DNA of 64,000 nucleotides from Oxalobacteraceae bacterium (GTDB lineage: Bacteria; Pseudomonadota; Gammaproteobacteria; Burkholderiales; Burkholderiaceae_D): assembly GCA_021299035.1 (NCBI GenBank), contig JAJTGD010000009.1, positions 1 through 64,000 on the forward strand. Direction: 5' to 3'. Below the pieces are notes generated by a model. That model ran no database searches, was not told where the DNA came from, and saw only the letters and a program-made list of their open reading frames with translations. Of this stretch, positions 10,330 through 19,198 are shown piece by piece (within the stretch, counting starts at the first letter, position 1; each line of letters starts with the position of its first letter). The position numbers and the translations under genes are program-made.

Positions 10330-11499
10330 TTACTTTGACAGCCATTGCATCGCCCGATCTAGGCCCTCCATTGTGATCGGGTACATGCGATCAGACATCA
10401 GTTGGCGGATGATCGTGATTGATTGCCGGTATTGCCATAAGCCCTCGGGCTCCGGGTTCAGCCAGACGTACTTGTAAAATTGTTGTGTGAAGCGCTGTAT
10501 CCAGACTGCGCCGGCCTCTTCATTGTTGTACTCGACAGAGCCACCCGGCTGTACGATTTCATAGGGGCTCATGGTGGCATCGCCGACAAATATCAGCTTG
10601 GTATCGGCGGGGTATTTTCTCAGTACATCCCAGCTCGGAAAGCGTTCTGCATGACGCCGGCGATTGTTCTTCCACAGCTGGTCATAGACACAGTTGTGGA
10701 AGTAGAAGAATTCCATGTTCTTGAATTCGGACTTGGCCGCCGAGAATAGCTCTTCTACCTGTGCGATATGGTCATCCATGGTGCCGCCGACATCCATCAG
10801 CATGAGCACCTTGACCTTGTTCTTTCGCTCCGGCTGCATCTTCAGATCGAGCCAGCCGGCATTGTTCGCGGTTGCACGGATGGTGTCGTCCAGTGCCAGC
10901 TCTTCCTCCAAGCCCTCACGGGCAAACTGTCGCAGTCGCCGCAATGCGACCTTGATGTTGCGTGTACCGAGTTCGCGCTCGCTGTCATAGTCCCGGAATG
11001 CTCGCGCATCCCACACCTTGACCGCGCTGCGGTTGCCGCCCTCACCACCGATGCGGATACCCTCCGGGTTCGTGCCGCCATTACCGAAAGGGGAGGTGCC
11101 GCCTGTGCCTATCCATTTATTGCCGCCCTCATGCCGGGCTTTTTGCTCATCGAGCAGTTGTTTCAGCCGATCCATCAGCTTGTCGTAGCCAAATTTCTCG
11201 ATTTGCGCTTTTTGCTCGGGAGTCAGTTCACGCTGCAGACGTTTGATCAGCCAGTCGAGCGGTACATCGGGTGCTTTATCGAACAAGGTCTGCGCACCAT
11301 GGAAGTAATAGCCAAAGGCCTTATCGAATTTATCGAAGTTAGCTTCGTCTTTGACTAGTGTCGTGCGGGCGAGATAGTAAAACTCATCAATTGAAGGATT
11401 GATCACATTCTTTTCAAGGGCTTCGAGAAGCAGCAAGAATTCCTTGATCGAGACCGGAACTCGCGCGTCCTTCAGCGTGAAAAAGAAGTCAATCAGCAT
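10330..11499 (-). CDS. VWA domain protein, CoxE-like, partner of MoxR ATPase
   Basis: A 389-aa cytoplasmic protein with an all-helical N-terminal half, a glycine-rich stretch (about 124-166), and a von Willebrand A-type domain in the C-terminal half. The metal-site motif is D236-V-G-G-T240 rather than the canonical DxSxS; I recall DVGGS/T-type motifs in this proteobacterial family, so it may be a family trait. It follows the MoxR gene by 27 bp on the same strand. MoxR/VWA pairs usually act as chaperones that insert metal cofactors or remodel complexes, but the client here is unknown. Confidence 0.8.
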   Translation of the reverse strand: MLIDFFFTLKDARVPVSIKEFLLLLEALEKNVINPSIDEFYYLARTTLVKDEANFDKFDKAFGYYFHGAQTLFDKAPDVPLDWLIKRLQRELTPEQKAQIEKFGYDKLMDRLKQLLDEQKARHEGGNKWIGTGGTSPFGNGGTNPEGIRIGGEGGNRSAVKVWDARAFRDYDSERELGTRNIKVALRRLRQFAREGLEEELALDDTIRATANNAGWLDLKMQPERKNKVKVLMLMDVGGTMDDHIAQVEELFSAAKSEFKNMEFFYFHNCVYDQLWKNNRRRHAERFPSWDVLRKYPADTKLIFVGDATMSPYEIVQPGGSVEYNNEEAGAVWIQRFTQQFYKYVWLNPEPEGLWQYRQSITIIRQLMSDRMYPITMEGLDRAMQWLSK

Positions 11500-11526
11500 G
11501 ATGCTTACACTAGGCTCGGTAAGCTA

Positions 11527-12381
11527 TCAGCGGTGATTGCGTGACATGAATACCAGCCGCTCGAACAAATGAATATCTTGCTCGTTTTTCAGAAGCGCAC
11601 CATGCAGTGGCGGCACAACATTATCTTTACCTTTCGAGTGCAACACATCAGCGGGAATATCTTCAGCCAGTAATAGCTTCAGCCAGTCCAGTAGTTCGGA
11701 GGTGGAAGGTTTCTTTTTCAGGCCGGGAATCTCGCGCATCTCGAAAAACGCGTGCAGTGCGGCTGCAAGAAGATCTTTCTTAATACTTGGGAAGTGCACA
11801 TCGACGATCTGCTGCATCGTCTCTTTATCAGGGAATTTAATGTAATGAAAAAAGCATCGCCGCAGGAAAGCGTCGGGCAATTCTTTTTCATTATTCGAGG
11901 TAATGATCACTAGTGGTCGATGCTTTGCACGAACCATCTCGCGTGTCTCGTAGACATAAAACTCCATGCGGTCGATTTCGCGCAGCAAATCATTCGGGAA
12001 CTCGATATCTGCCTTGTCGATTTCATCAATCAATAGCACGACCGGTTGATCAGCGGTAAACGCCTGCCACAGCACACCTTTGATGATGTAGTTATGGATG
12101 TCTTTTACCCGCTCATCGCCGAGTTGCGAGTCGCGCAAGCGTGACACTGCATCATATTCATACAGACCCTGCTGCGCTTTGGTCGTCGATTTTATGTGCC
12201 ATTGCAGCAGTGGCATATCAAGCGCGGCAGCAACTTCCTCAGCCAGCATGGTCTTGCCGGTACCCGGCTCACCTTTGATGAGGAGTGGGCGCTGCAGCGT
12301 TAACGCGGCATTCACCGCCAGTTTCAGATCCTGGGTGGCGACATACTGGTCGGAGCCATCGAAGCGCTTAGGGGTAGTCAT
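11527..12381 (-). CDS. MoxR-family AAA+ ATPase
   Basis: A 284-aa AAA+ ATPase of the MoxR clade. Walker A GEPGTGKT is at residues 37-44, Walker B VVLLIDE at 114-120, and the sensor region LVIITSNNEKELPDAFLRRC follows. The helical lid at the C-terminus contains the usual DWLKLLLAEDIP segment. It is immediately upstream of the VWA gene, the classical pairing, and both probably form one chaperone system. Neighbours (parE below, DUF1841 above) give no hint of the client. Confidence 0.88.
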   Translation of the reverse strand: MTTPKRFDGSDQYVATQDLKLAVNAALTLQRPLLIKGEPGTGKTMLAEEVAAALDMPLLQWHIKSTTKAQQGLYEYDAVSRLRDSQLGDERVKDIHNYIIKGVLWQAFTADQPVVLLIDEIDKADIEFPNDLLREIDRMEFYVYETREMVRAKHRPLVIITSNNEKELPDAFLRRCFFHYIKFPDKETMQQIVDVHFPSIKKDLLAAALHAFFEMREIPGLKKKPSTSELLDWLKLLLAEDIPADVLHSKGKDNVVPPLHGALLKNEQDIHLFERLVFMSRNHR

Positions 12382-12463
12382 GAGTGTTCGTTCTGAGGGA
12401 GTAGGACATTGGCGAAATCATTCAGCGCACGAGTATAAACGAGCAACGGTACGCGTTTATTTT

Positions 12464-12892
12464 TCAGCGCGCTCGGCGGCGAATACATTCGATATACGTT
12501 GCCCCGTCGGGCGGGGTACCGTTACGCTGCGCAGTCCAGAGCATCTCGCCCAGACATTCCATGATCTGGTGATGCGCCTGATGCTCGCCAAAGCGCGTGG
12601 CGAGTTGCTGGAAGGCGTCGCGCACGCCGGTCGGCTGGTCAATCGAGATTTGTTCTGCGATGGAGAGGTGCATCGACAGATGTAAAAATGGGTTGGATTG
12701 TCCTTGCCCGATATCGAAATCGCTTACCTCAGCTGTTTCAGGATCGGCTAGCAGACTTTCATATTCGGGATGCTGCAGCAGCCAGTCACGTGCAATGATC
12801 TCGAGCTCAGTCATTGGCGAATTCGCCTGCGTCTTGCGCCAGGTATCGCAGAAAAATCGGCGGACTTCTTCTCGGCTTGGATTAAACATCAC
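12464..12892 (-). CDS. DUF1841 family protein
   Basis: A 142-aa soluble protein. The N-terminus FNPSREEVRRFFCDTWRK, the central NPFLHLSMHLSIAEQISIDQP and the C-terminal HQIMECLGEMLW are the conserved blocks of DUF1841. The histidine-rich central block suggests a metal or ligand site, but no function is established to my knowledge. It is 31 bp downstream of nth on the same strand, an arrangement common in betaproteobacteria. The start could also be one codon later, because two ATGs are adjacent. Confidence 0.85.
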   Translation of the reverse strand: MMFNPSREEVRRFFCDTWRKTQANSPMTELEIIARDWLLQHPEYESLLADPETAEVSDFDIGQGQSNPFLHLSMHLSIAEQISIDQPTGVRDAFQQLATRFGEHQAHHQIMECLGEMLWTAQRNGTPPDGATYIECIRRRAR

Positions 12893-12923
12893 GGATCATG
12901 AGTAAATTGCGGTGGCATAGTGC

Positions 12924-13574
12924 CTAGATTGCCTTGCTTGGTGCAGGCGTTTTTTTACGAAATTCGCACAGATCAGCAATCACACAATTCCAGCACTGCG
13001 GTGTGCGCGCCAGGCAGGTGTAGCGGCCGTGCAGTATTAACCAGTGATGCGCATCCATCAAGAATTCAGGCGGTACGAATTTCATGAGCTTTTGTTCGAC
13101 GATATCCACATTCTTGCCAGGTGCAATCCCGGTGCGATTCGAGACCCGGAAGATGTGGGTATCCACCGCCATGGCCGGTACGCCAAAGGCGGTATTCAAT
13201 ACGACATTTGCAGTTTTACGTCCGACGCCGGGTAGAGCTTGCAGGGCCTCGCGCTCGCGGGGCACTTGCCCAGCATGCTGTTCCAGCAGCAGGCGGCAAG
13301 TCTCGATCACGTTTTTTGCTTTGGTTTTATAAAGACCGATGGTTTGAATGTATGGAATTAAGCCATCGACATTCAGTGCGTAGATGGACGCAGGTGTATT
13401 CGCGACCGGATAGAGCTTGCGCGTCGCCTTGTTAACGGACACATCCGTCGCCTGTGCAGACAAGATGACAGCGATCAGTAGCTCAAAGGGCGTGGTGTAT
13501 TCAAGCTCAGTCGTAGGGTGTGGATTCGCCTCACGCAGTCGCTCAAATATCTGGCGGCGTTTGTCGGCATTCAT
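12924..13574 (-). CDS. nth: endonuclease III
   Basis: Base-excision repair DNA glycosylase/AP lyase for oxidised pyrimidines. The 216-aa protein has the helix-hairpin-helix [13 protein letters not shown] with catalytic Lys120, the catalytic Asp138 in VDTH, and a [4Fe-4S] cluster motif with Cys187, Cys194, Cys197 and Cys203. These are the same positions as in the E. coli enzyme. Its start overlaps the rnfB stop by 4 bp (ATGA), which indicates translational coupling. Confidence 0.96.
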   Translation of the reverse strand: MNADKRRQIFERLREANPHPTTELEYTTPFELLIAVILSAQATDVSVNKATRKLYPVANTPASIYALNVDGLIPYIQTIGLYKTKAKNVIETCRLLLEQHAGQVPREREALQALPGVGRKTANVVLNTAFGVPAMAVDTHIFRVSNRTGIAPGKNVDIVEQKLMKFVPPEFLMDAHHWLILHGRYTCLARTPQCWNCVIADLCEFRKKTPAPSKAI

Positions 13575-14272
13575 GGCTTTTTCGGTGGGGGCACTGCAGG
13601 TGCCATTGCTTTTTGTTTGCTCGCGCGCTCAATCGCCGCTTGGATAATCGCGCGTTTGCGTTCCTTTTCGGCGCGCTCTGTCTCTGTTTGTGCGTTTGAA
13701 GCATCCACCTCGGCGAGCTTGGCAAGTGCCTTGGCCGCCAAGCGCGCATCGTTTTCTTGTTTCTCGCGCTGCAGGCGTACCGTGCGTGCATCATGCCGCG
13801 CGCGCGCCGCATCTGCATCTGATGAAGACCATGCGGCCCAACCGGTTCTGCTCGGTGTCGCGGGTTGCATGTCAATGCAATCGACAGGGCAGGGCGGTAC
13901 ACATAAATCACAGCCAGTACATAACGACGTGATCACAGTGTGCATTTGCTTGGCCGCACCGACGATGGCATCCACCGGACAGGCCTGGATGCACAGTGTG
14001 CACCCGATACATGCGCCCTCGTCGATTACCGCGACTGGCCGCTCGCGTTCAGCACCATGCACAGGATTGAGTGGAATGACGGGTTTGCTCAGCAATGCGG
14101 CGATACGCGCTATGCCCTCGGCACCGCCAGGCGGGCACTGGTTATAGCTTGCGCTGCCGGCAGCGATCGCTTCTGCATAGGGGCGACAAGCGGGATAGCC
14201 GCACTTGGTGCACTGCGTTTGCGGCAGCAGATCTTCGATACGATCGGCGAGTGTCTTGGGTGAGTCGGACAT
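13571..14272 (-). CDS. rsxB: RnfB/RsxB-type electron transport ferredoxin, soluble short form
   Basis: Iron-sulfur protein of the RnfB/RsxB family. The 233-aa product has no N-terminal membrane helix and begins with the Fe-S (FeS4) domain: Cys21, Cys24, Cys29, Cys46. Two ferredoxin-type clusters follow (Cys88/91/94/98 and Cys118/121/124/128). The tail from about 150 is charged and Ala/Lys/Glu-rich, likely coiled coil. No other rnf genes are adjacent, so it probably works with nth, whose gene it overlaps, or as a free-standing electron carrier. That partnership is an inference from position. Confidence 0.85.
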   Translation of the reverse strand: MSDSPKTLADRIEDLLPQTQCTKCGYPACRPYAEAIAAGSASYNQCPPGGAEGIARIAALLSKPVIPLNPVHGAERERPVAVIDEGACIGCTLCIQACPVDAIVGAAKQMHTVITSLCTGCDLCVPPCPVDCIDMQPATPSRTGWAAWSSSDADAARARHDARTVRLQREKQENDARLAAKALAKLAEVDASNAQTETERAEKERKRAIIQAAIERASKQKAMAPAVPPPKKP

Positions 14273-14318
14273 AGCCCAACATTATCCGACATTTGGCCTT
14301 ATCAAGAGGCGAGGCAGA

Positions 14319-14340
14319 CAGCCACCCTGGTGGGTGGCTG
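14319..14340 (-). terminator. hairpin downstream of phaZ
   Basis: Perfect 9-bp stem CAGCCACCC / GGGTGGCTG with a 4-nt loop, 18 bp beyond the phaZ stop and before the rnfB start. There is no U-run, so it may be a Rho-type end, a processing signal or a mere stable stem. Confidence 0.35.
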
Positions 14341-14357
14341 CTGCAGGAATTTTGCGA

Positions 14358-15596
14358 TTAATCAGCGTGGCCGCGAATGAACTCGCCGATACGCGGGGCG
14401 ATCATTTCGCGCCAGCGTCTTCCGGAAAAAATCCCGTAATGGCCGCATTTCGGCGCGGTGTAGTGCTGCTTCTTCTGCTTGGGTATGCCACTGCACAAAT
14501 CGTGCGCTGCGCGGGTCTGTCCGGGGCCGGAGATATCGTCCAGTTCACCCTCAATCGTTAGCAGTGCAACGTGTTTGATGTCTTGTGGCTTGACCAGCTT
14601 GCCCTCGACTTCCCAGTTGCCCAGCGGCAGCGCATGGTCCTGGAACACGGTCTTGATGGTCTCCAGGTAGTACTCGGCGGGCATATCGAGTACGGCGTTG
14701 TACTCGTCGTAAAACTTCCGATGCTCCTCTGCGGATTCGTTATCACCTTCACGCAGATGCAAGTAAAACTCCCAGTGACTTTGCGCATGTCGGCGCGGGT
14801 TCATCGCAACGAATCCGGCATGCTGCAAGAAACCGGGATAGACGCGGCGGCCGTAACCAGGGTAGTTCGGTGGCACGCTGTAGATCACGTTATTCTCGAA
14901 CCAGTTGTAAGCCTTGTTGGTCGCGAGATCATTCACCGCCGTTGGCGAGGCGCGTGGATCAATGGGGCCGCCCATCATGATCATGGTTTTCGGCAGCACT
15001 GGTTCTTTGGCGCTCGACATCAGCGAAATCGCTGCCAGTACCGGAACGGTCGGTTGACACACCGAGATCACATTCAGGTCTTTGCCGAGCAGGCGGATGA
15101 ATTCCTGCACATAGTAGATGTAGTCGTGCAAGTGAAATGGGCCAAGCTCCAGCGGCACCATACGTGCATCAGTCCAGTCGGTAATGTAGACATCGTATTC
15201 GGTCAGCAGGGTGCGCACTGTATCGCGCAGCAGCGTGGCGTGATGGCCGGATAGCGGCGCAACCACCAGTACCTTAGGCTGCTGAAGATTTTTCAGTTGT
15301 GGCGCATGCCGGTCTTTACGGAAATGCAGCAGCTTGCAGAATGGCTTCTCAAGCACCACGTCTTCAATGATGGCGGTGCGCACACCGTTCACTTCAGTGT
15401 GGTGAATGCCAAACACAGGCTTTTCATATTCCTTACCCAGCCTGAACATCAGTTCATAGCCGGCTGCGATGCGCTGCGCAAACGGCGTGTGCGCGAATGG
15501 CGAAACCGGGTTGGTAAAGAGTTTCGATGACGCCTCGGCCCACTGCACAAGGGGGCTGAGCAACGTCTTATGCATTTCGTGCAGTTGGTAGAGCAT
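14358..15596 (-). CDS. phaZ: intracellular polyhydroxybutyrate depolymerase
   Basis: Mobilises stored PHB granules. The protein has no signal peptide, as expected for the intracellular class. I place the start at ATG 15596 (MLYQLHEMHK, the usual N-terminus), giving 412 aa; an ATG four codons upstream is possible. The nucleophile motif is VCQPTVP with Cys180, the Cys that replaces Ser in the R. eutropha PhaZa1 class, and the C-terminal KCGHYGIFSGRRWR block carries the catalytic His. The gene is monocistronic, with a hairpin after its stop. It implies that the organism makes PHB, though no synthase lies in the window. Confidence 0.93.
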   Translation of the reverse strand: MLYQLHEMHKTLLSPLVQWAEASSKLFTNPVSPFAHTPFAQRIAAGYELMFRLGKEYEKPVFGIHHTEVNGVRTAIIEDVVLEKPFCKLLHFRKDRHAPQLKNLQQPKVLVVAPLSGHHATLLRDTVRTLLTEYDVYITDWTDARMVPLELGPFHLHDYIYYVQEFIRLLGKDLNVISVCQPTVPVLAAISLMSSAKEPVLPKTMIMMGGPIDPRASPTAVNDLATNKAYNWFENNVIYSVPPNYPGYGRRVYPGFLQHAGFVAMNPRRHAQSHWEFYLHLREGDNESAEEHRKFYDEYNAVLDMPAEYYLETIKTVFQDHALPLGNWEVEGKLVKPQDIKHVALLTIEGELDDISGPGQTRAAHDLCSGIPKQKKQHYTAPKCGHYGIFSGRRWREMIAPRIGEFIRGHAD

Positions 15597-15997
15597 GGTG
15601 ACCCTCAATCAAAACGCTCGCATTGTGTCGCTGCCGCAGGATTTCTGCAATGCAGCAATGGCAACGCGAGCATGCGTAACCGCAAATTACCCAAGCACCG
15701 GAAGCGTTTTATTGAGGTACACGCTCTTGCAGGTTGGTTTGAATCGATTCGTACGCCACTCTTTCCGAAATGTAACACAGCTAAATTGCCCATCAGACAA
15801 AAAGCTTAAAAATTAAACAAGATAGTGAATACTCACGTTGCCCAGAAGGCCTATTTTTATGCGTCTTGGACAGCAGTAATCCCATGATTACACCGCGGAA
15901 AAATAGGCGATTCAGTGACGATAGGGCGCGTGCGGGATCGCGCAAATCTGTAGAGTGTTTCCGCTCGACATGACGAGTCGTGATAATCTCCGCGCCC
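15597..15997. other. 400-bp intergenic region with nested inverted repeats
   Basis: Divergent spacer between phaZ and the copper cluster. I see no convincing gene. It contains an outer inverted repeat (15849-15858 with 15899-15908), an inner one (15876-15881 with 15886-15891), and a GATAAT -10-like box at 15982-15987 just before the first gene of the cluster. Confidence 0.7.
15849..15908. repeat. nested inverted repeats
   Basis: GCCTATTTTT at 15849-15858 is matched by AAAAATAGGC at 15899-15908. Between them GTAATC (15876-15881) and GATTAC (15886-15891) form a second dyad with a 4-nt loop. It could be an operator, a cruciform or an RNA structure about 90 bp upstream of the copper cluster. Confidence 0.6.
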
Positions 15998-16360
15998 ATG
16001 TCATTCCAGCTCATCCGCCGCCGATACCTTTCTGGCTTCCTGCTGCTTGCGCTGCTGCTGCAGACGCTGCTGCCGGCATTGGCTGGCGCAACGGCTGAGG
16101 CCTCGAATCGCTGGATTGAGGTGTGCGCCAACTCGGGTGTGAAGTGGGTCAAGCTTGATCAAGGCTCACCCGCTCAGCAACACAGTGCAGCCGACCACTG
16201 CGTACTTTGCGCGGCTACGGGCGCAGCGCCGGAATTTGATGCTAAACGCTATCTAACGGCCCTTGCGGCCACCACCTACCTAGTCCCAAAGCGGGTTGAC
16301 GCCTCAGGCGTATTCCCCGGTCATGCACAGCGCTCACGCGCGCCGCCAGTCCTCTCCTAA
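15998..16360 (+). CDS. DUF2946 family secreted or membrane-anchored protein
   Basis: A 120-aa protein with an N-terminal export signal (hydrophobic run LSGFLLLALLLQTLLPALAG). The mature part has the DUF2946 blocks EVCANSGVKWVKLD and DHCVLCAA, then a C-terminal region ending APPVLS. The paired Cys/His blocks (VC and HCxxC) look like a soft-metal site. DUF2946 genes commonly precede TonB receptors for copper, which is the case here. I chose ATG 15998; a GTG six codons upstream is open but would sit on the -10-like box. Confidence 0.75.
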   Translation: MSFQLIRRRYLSGFLLLALLLQTLLPALAGATAEASNRWIEVCANSGVKWVKLDQGSPAQQHSAADHCVLCAATGAAPEFDAKRYLTALAATTYLVPKRVDASGVFPGHAQRSRAPPVLS

Positions 16361-16429
16361 AAGCCCCTAGCTGCCAGCGTTGCTACTGACGCTTGGTTGT
16401 GCGTCATCGTTGTTTCTGCAGCTTGATAC

Positions 16430-16459
16430 TACTTCGCTCAAAAGCTCGAGCGAAGTAGG
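16430..16459. repeat. perfect 11-bp inverted repeat between DUF2946 gene and TonB receptor
   Basis: CTACTTCGCTC (16430-16440) and GAGCGAAGTAG (16449-16459) flank an 8-nt loop. There is no T-run after it. It lies 108 bp upstream of the receptor ATG and could be an mRNA stem that stabilises or attenuates the transcript, or an operator. Confidence 0.65.
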
Positions 16460-16566
16460 CATCGCAGTAGTAACGCAATTACTCAACAAGCGAATCGGGG
16501 CACGTCATTCAGTAGTTGCTGCGTGCAGAGCTTGTGCGCCAAAGATACCGATTTTTAGGAAAGACC

Positions 16567-18672
16567 ATGAAAACAAAACATTACTTTTTTCGCGCAGCAT
16601 CGCTTGCTGCCGCCGGCATGCTGTCTGGGCATGCGATTTCTACCGAAGTTTTGCCAAGCGTTACGGTAGTGGGTGCTAAGGAGGGTTCCGCTACACAAAA
16701 ATCCATCATTGAAGCAGGCAAAGAGGTACGCGAGATTCCTGGCGGCGCTTCCATCGTCGACATGCAGACCGTTAAGCAAGGCCGTGTCTCCACTTGGGTT
16801 GATTCACTCGGTCTTGCGCCCGGCGTTTTTGTCCAAGAGCGATTTGGTGCAGAAGAAGCGCGAATCTCAATTCGTGGGTCTGCCTTAAGCCGCACTTACC
16901 ATGGCTTCGGTCTGCGTGTGATGCAAGATGGAATACCGATCAATTACGCCGATGGATTTTTTGATATGCAGACTGTTGACCCGGCTGCAGCTCGTTACGT
17001 CGAGGTGTTGCGGGGGCCAAATGCCACGACCTACGGGTCTGGAACACTTGGCGGAGCGATCAATTTTGTCTCGCCCACTGGCTATGACAGTCCTGGCAAT
17101 GTCGGGCGCGCAGAAGCAGGAAGTTTTGGCTATCTTCGTTTACAGGCCATCACGGGCGGCGTCGCGAAACCAACCCATGAAGGTCAAAATATTTGGGATT
17201 ACAATTTTTCTGCCAACGCGACACGGCAAGATGGGTTTCGAGATCATTCTGCACAGGATAGTCAAAAATTGGTTGGCAACCTCGGTGTCAAAATCAATGC
17301 TGACCTAGAGTCTCGCTTCTTCATCAGTGCGGTTCGTAGTCGATCACAGCTGCCTAGTTATCTCACGAAAGCACAATTGCAGACTGATCCAACTGTTGCA
17401 TTCGATCCGACTTGGCCGGCGAGTTTTCAGCGCCGGGACGTTGACTCACAACGCATAGCCAATAAGACAGTGTATCGATATGGCGATTACCAACTGGAGC
17501 TTGCAGCCTATGTCATGCATCATGATTTGTGGCATCCAATTATCTTCGGCTTTATCGAGCAAAACACTTACACCTATGGTGGCCATATAAAGCTCTCCGA
17601 TACATCCAAGCTTTTTGGCGCTAACAACGTACTGACATTGGCTTACTTGCCCGATGTTGGTCAAACTGATGGAAGGACGCGCAGTGTTGCCGCTGGTTTT
17701 GTACCGGGGAGCGTCTCGAGTCAATACAAGCAAGACTCTTCGAATCACAGACTTCTCTTGGAAGATAAATTCAGTTTGTCCAGCGATACCTTGCTGATTG
17801 GGTCTATTCAGTACCATCAATCGAATAGAAAGAAAAGTGACTCAGTCACACCTGCGTCGAGCTACGATATGAATTACACAAAATGGATTCCCCGTCTTGG
17901 GATTGTTCATAATTTTTCACAAGCCAGTCAGATCTTTGCGAATATCAGTCAGAATTTCGAACCGCCAATTTTCGATGTGACATCGACGATGTTGGCATCG
18001 AAAGCGCAAACTGGTACGAGCTACGAGATTGGTACGCGTGGACGAACTGAGTTATTCGATGGGCGCGGCCAAATCGATTACGACTTGACGTTCTACCGAG
18101 CCAATCTGCGGAATGAGTTTCAAACTGTTTGTAATAGCACTCCACCCTGTGCCTCTTTTGGCCAGTCTTCTACGGTGAACGTGCCAAAGACGATACATCA
18201 AGGTATCGAGATGGGTCTGGCCGCATTACTCGATCGTCAGTGGCAAGCACGTGGTGCTTTGCTCTATAGCGACTTCCGCTTCGACGATCACTCGTTATAT
18301 GGAAATAACCGTATGCCTGGTTTCCCGCCGCTGATTATGCGCGGAGAGATGCTCTATCGGGATGGCCTAGACTCTGGCGCCGCGCCAGTGCTCTTGTCAT
18401 ACGTCGGACCTACATTTGAATGGGTGCCAATGTCGGCGCCGATGGATAACACCAATAGTGTCTCTAACGACCCGTATGCCATCTTTGGTTTCAAAGCAGG
18501 CGGACAACTCGATCAAAAATGGTCATGGTTTTTCGATGCCAGAAATCTGTTAGACAAAAAATATGCTGCAACGACAAATATCGGAGCCGGGTATTTAAGC
18601 AGTGGCCCTAACGCAGCTTACTACCCAGGCGTTGGTCGCTCAGCTTATGTTGGTTTTGAAGGGAGATGGTAA
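16567..18672 (+). CDS. TonB-dependent outer-membrane receptor, probable copper receptor
   Basis: Outer-membrane gated channel. The start at ATG 16567 follows AGGAAAG and gives a 701-aa protein with a signal peptide (RAASLAAAGMLSGHAIS). The plug domain spans about 35-170 with IPGGASIVD, ARISIRGSALSR and YVEVLRGPNATTYGSGTLGGAINF. The rest is a beta-barrel, ending in a C-terminal aromatic-terminated strand (SAYVGFEGRW). There is no N-terminal signalling domain. Substrate is inferred from neighbours: a DUF2946 gene upstream and a YcnI-type gene overlapping its stop. A siderophore or other metal complex is possible. Confidence 0.85.
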   Translation: MKTKHYFFRAASLAAAGMLSGHAISTEVLPSVTVVGAKEGSATQKSIIEAGKEVREIPGGASIVDMQTVKQGRVSTWVDSLGLAPGVFVQERFGAEEARISIRGSALSRTYHGFGLRVMQDGIPINYADGFFDMQTVDPAAARYVEVLRGPNATTYGSGTLGGAINFVSPTGYDSPGNVGRAEAGSFGYLRLQAITGGVAKPTHEGQNIWDYNFSANATRQDGFRDHSAQDSQKLVGNLGVKINADLESRFFISAVRSRSQLPSYLTKAQLQTDPTVAFDPTWPASFQRRDVDSQRIANKTVYRYGDYQLELAAYVMHHDLWHPIIFGFIEQNTYTYGGHIKLSDTSKLFGANNVLTLAYLPDVGQTDGRTRSVAAGFVPGSVSSQYKQDSSNHRLLLEDKFSLSSDTLLIGSIQYHQSNRKKSDSVTPASSYDMNYTKWIPRLGIVHNFSQASQIFANISQNFEPPIFDVTSTMLASKAQTGTSYEIGTRGRTELFDGRGQIDYDLTFYRANLRNEFQTVCNSTPPCASFGQSSTVNVPKTIHQGIEMGLAALLDRQWQARGALLYSDFRFDDHSLYGNNRMPGFPPLIMRGEMLYRDGLDSGAAPVLLSYVGPTFEWVPMSAPMDNTNSVSNDPYAIFGFKAGGQLDQKWSWFFDARNLLDKKYAATTNIGAGYLSSGPNAAYYPGVGRSAYVGFEGRW

Positions 18673-19190
18673 TGGAAGGTTTTCGATTCATCGGCGCTGC
18701 CTGCTTGGTGGCAGGCACGCTTCTACCACAGGAAGTGCTGGCTCACGCCACGGTAGCACCAAAATTTACGACGCAAGGCAGTTATCAGCGTTTGGCATTT
18801 GGTGTCACGCATGGATGCGAAGGGTCCGCCACGATCGAAGTGATCGTTCAGTTACCGGAGTCGATCATGGGTGCCAAGCCGATGCCGAAGGCTGGGTGGA
18901 CCGTCGAGATGGAGGTGCAGGATCTCGCACAGCCTTATGTCTCACACGGCAAAGAGATCAAGCGTGACGTCAGAACGATACGCTGGCGCGGTAAGTTACT
19001 GGACGCTCACTACGATGAGTTTGTCGTGATGACCAAGGTTTGGAACAAGCCAGGTCCGGTTCCAATTCCGATCACGCAGATTTGTGAGAGGGGTCGGATG
19101 GATTGGAGTCAATTACCTGATGGATCAGGCAAGCGACTCGAATACCCAGCGCCGGTGCTCGAGATTATGCCGGGTGAACATAAACACTAA
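18672..19190 (+). CDS. YcnI/DUF1775 periplasmic copper-binding protein
   Basis: A 172-aa exported protein. The start codon overlaps the receptor stop in TAATG, with GGGAG at 18661-18665 as the ribosome-binding site, so translation is coupled. After the signal peptide (VLA cleavage site) the mature protein would begin with His (HATVAPKF), the residue that coordinates Cu(II) in the YcnI family. The DUF1775 fold continues with FGVTHGCEGSAT and IRWRGKLLDAHYDEF. No C-terminal membrane anchor is seen, unlike Gram-positive YcnI, so it should be free in the periplasm. Likely role: copper chaperone or buffer serving the receptor. Confidence 0.82.
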   Translation: MEGFRFIGAACLVAGTLLPQEVLAHATVAPKFTTQGSYQRLAFGVTHGCEGSATIEVIVQLPESIMGAKPMPKAGWTVEMEVQDLAQPYVSHGKEIKRDVRTIRWRGKLLDAHYDEFVVMTKVWNKPGPVPIPITQICERGRMDWSQLPDGSGKRLEYPAPVLEIMPGEHKH

Positions 19191-19198
19191 GGACGATC

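Noticed and set aside
10768-11358. 196-codon open frame on the plus strand
   Set aside because: Antisense to the VWA gene; no ribosome-binding site or motif.
13518-14147. 209-codon open frame on the plus strand
   Set aside because: It lies opposite rnfB and nth and is a composition-driven shadow.
15793-16152. 119-codon open frame on the minus strand before the copper cluster
   Set aside because: It runs across the nested repeats and into the DUF2946 gene and has no recognisable features.
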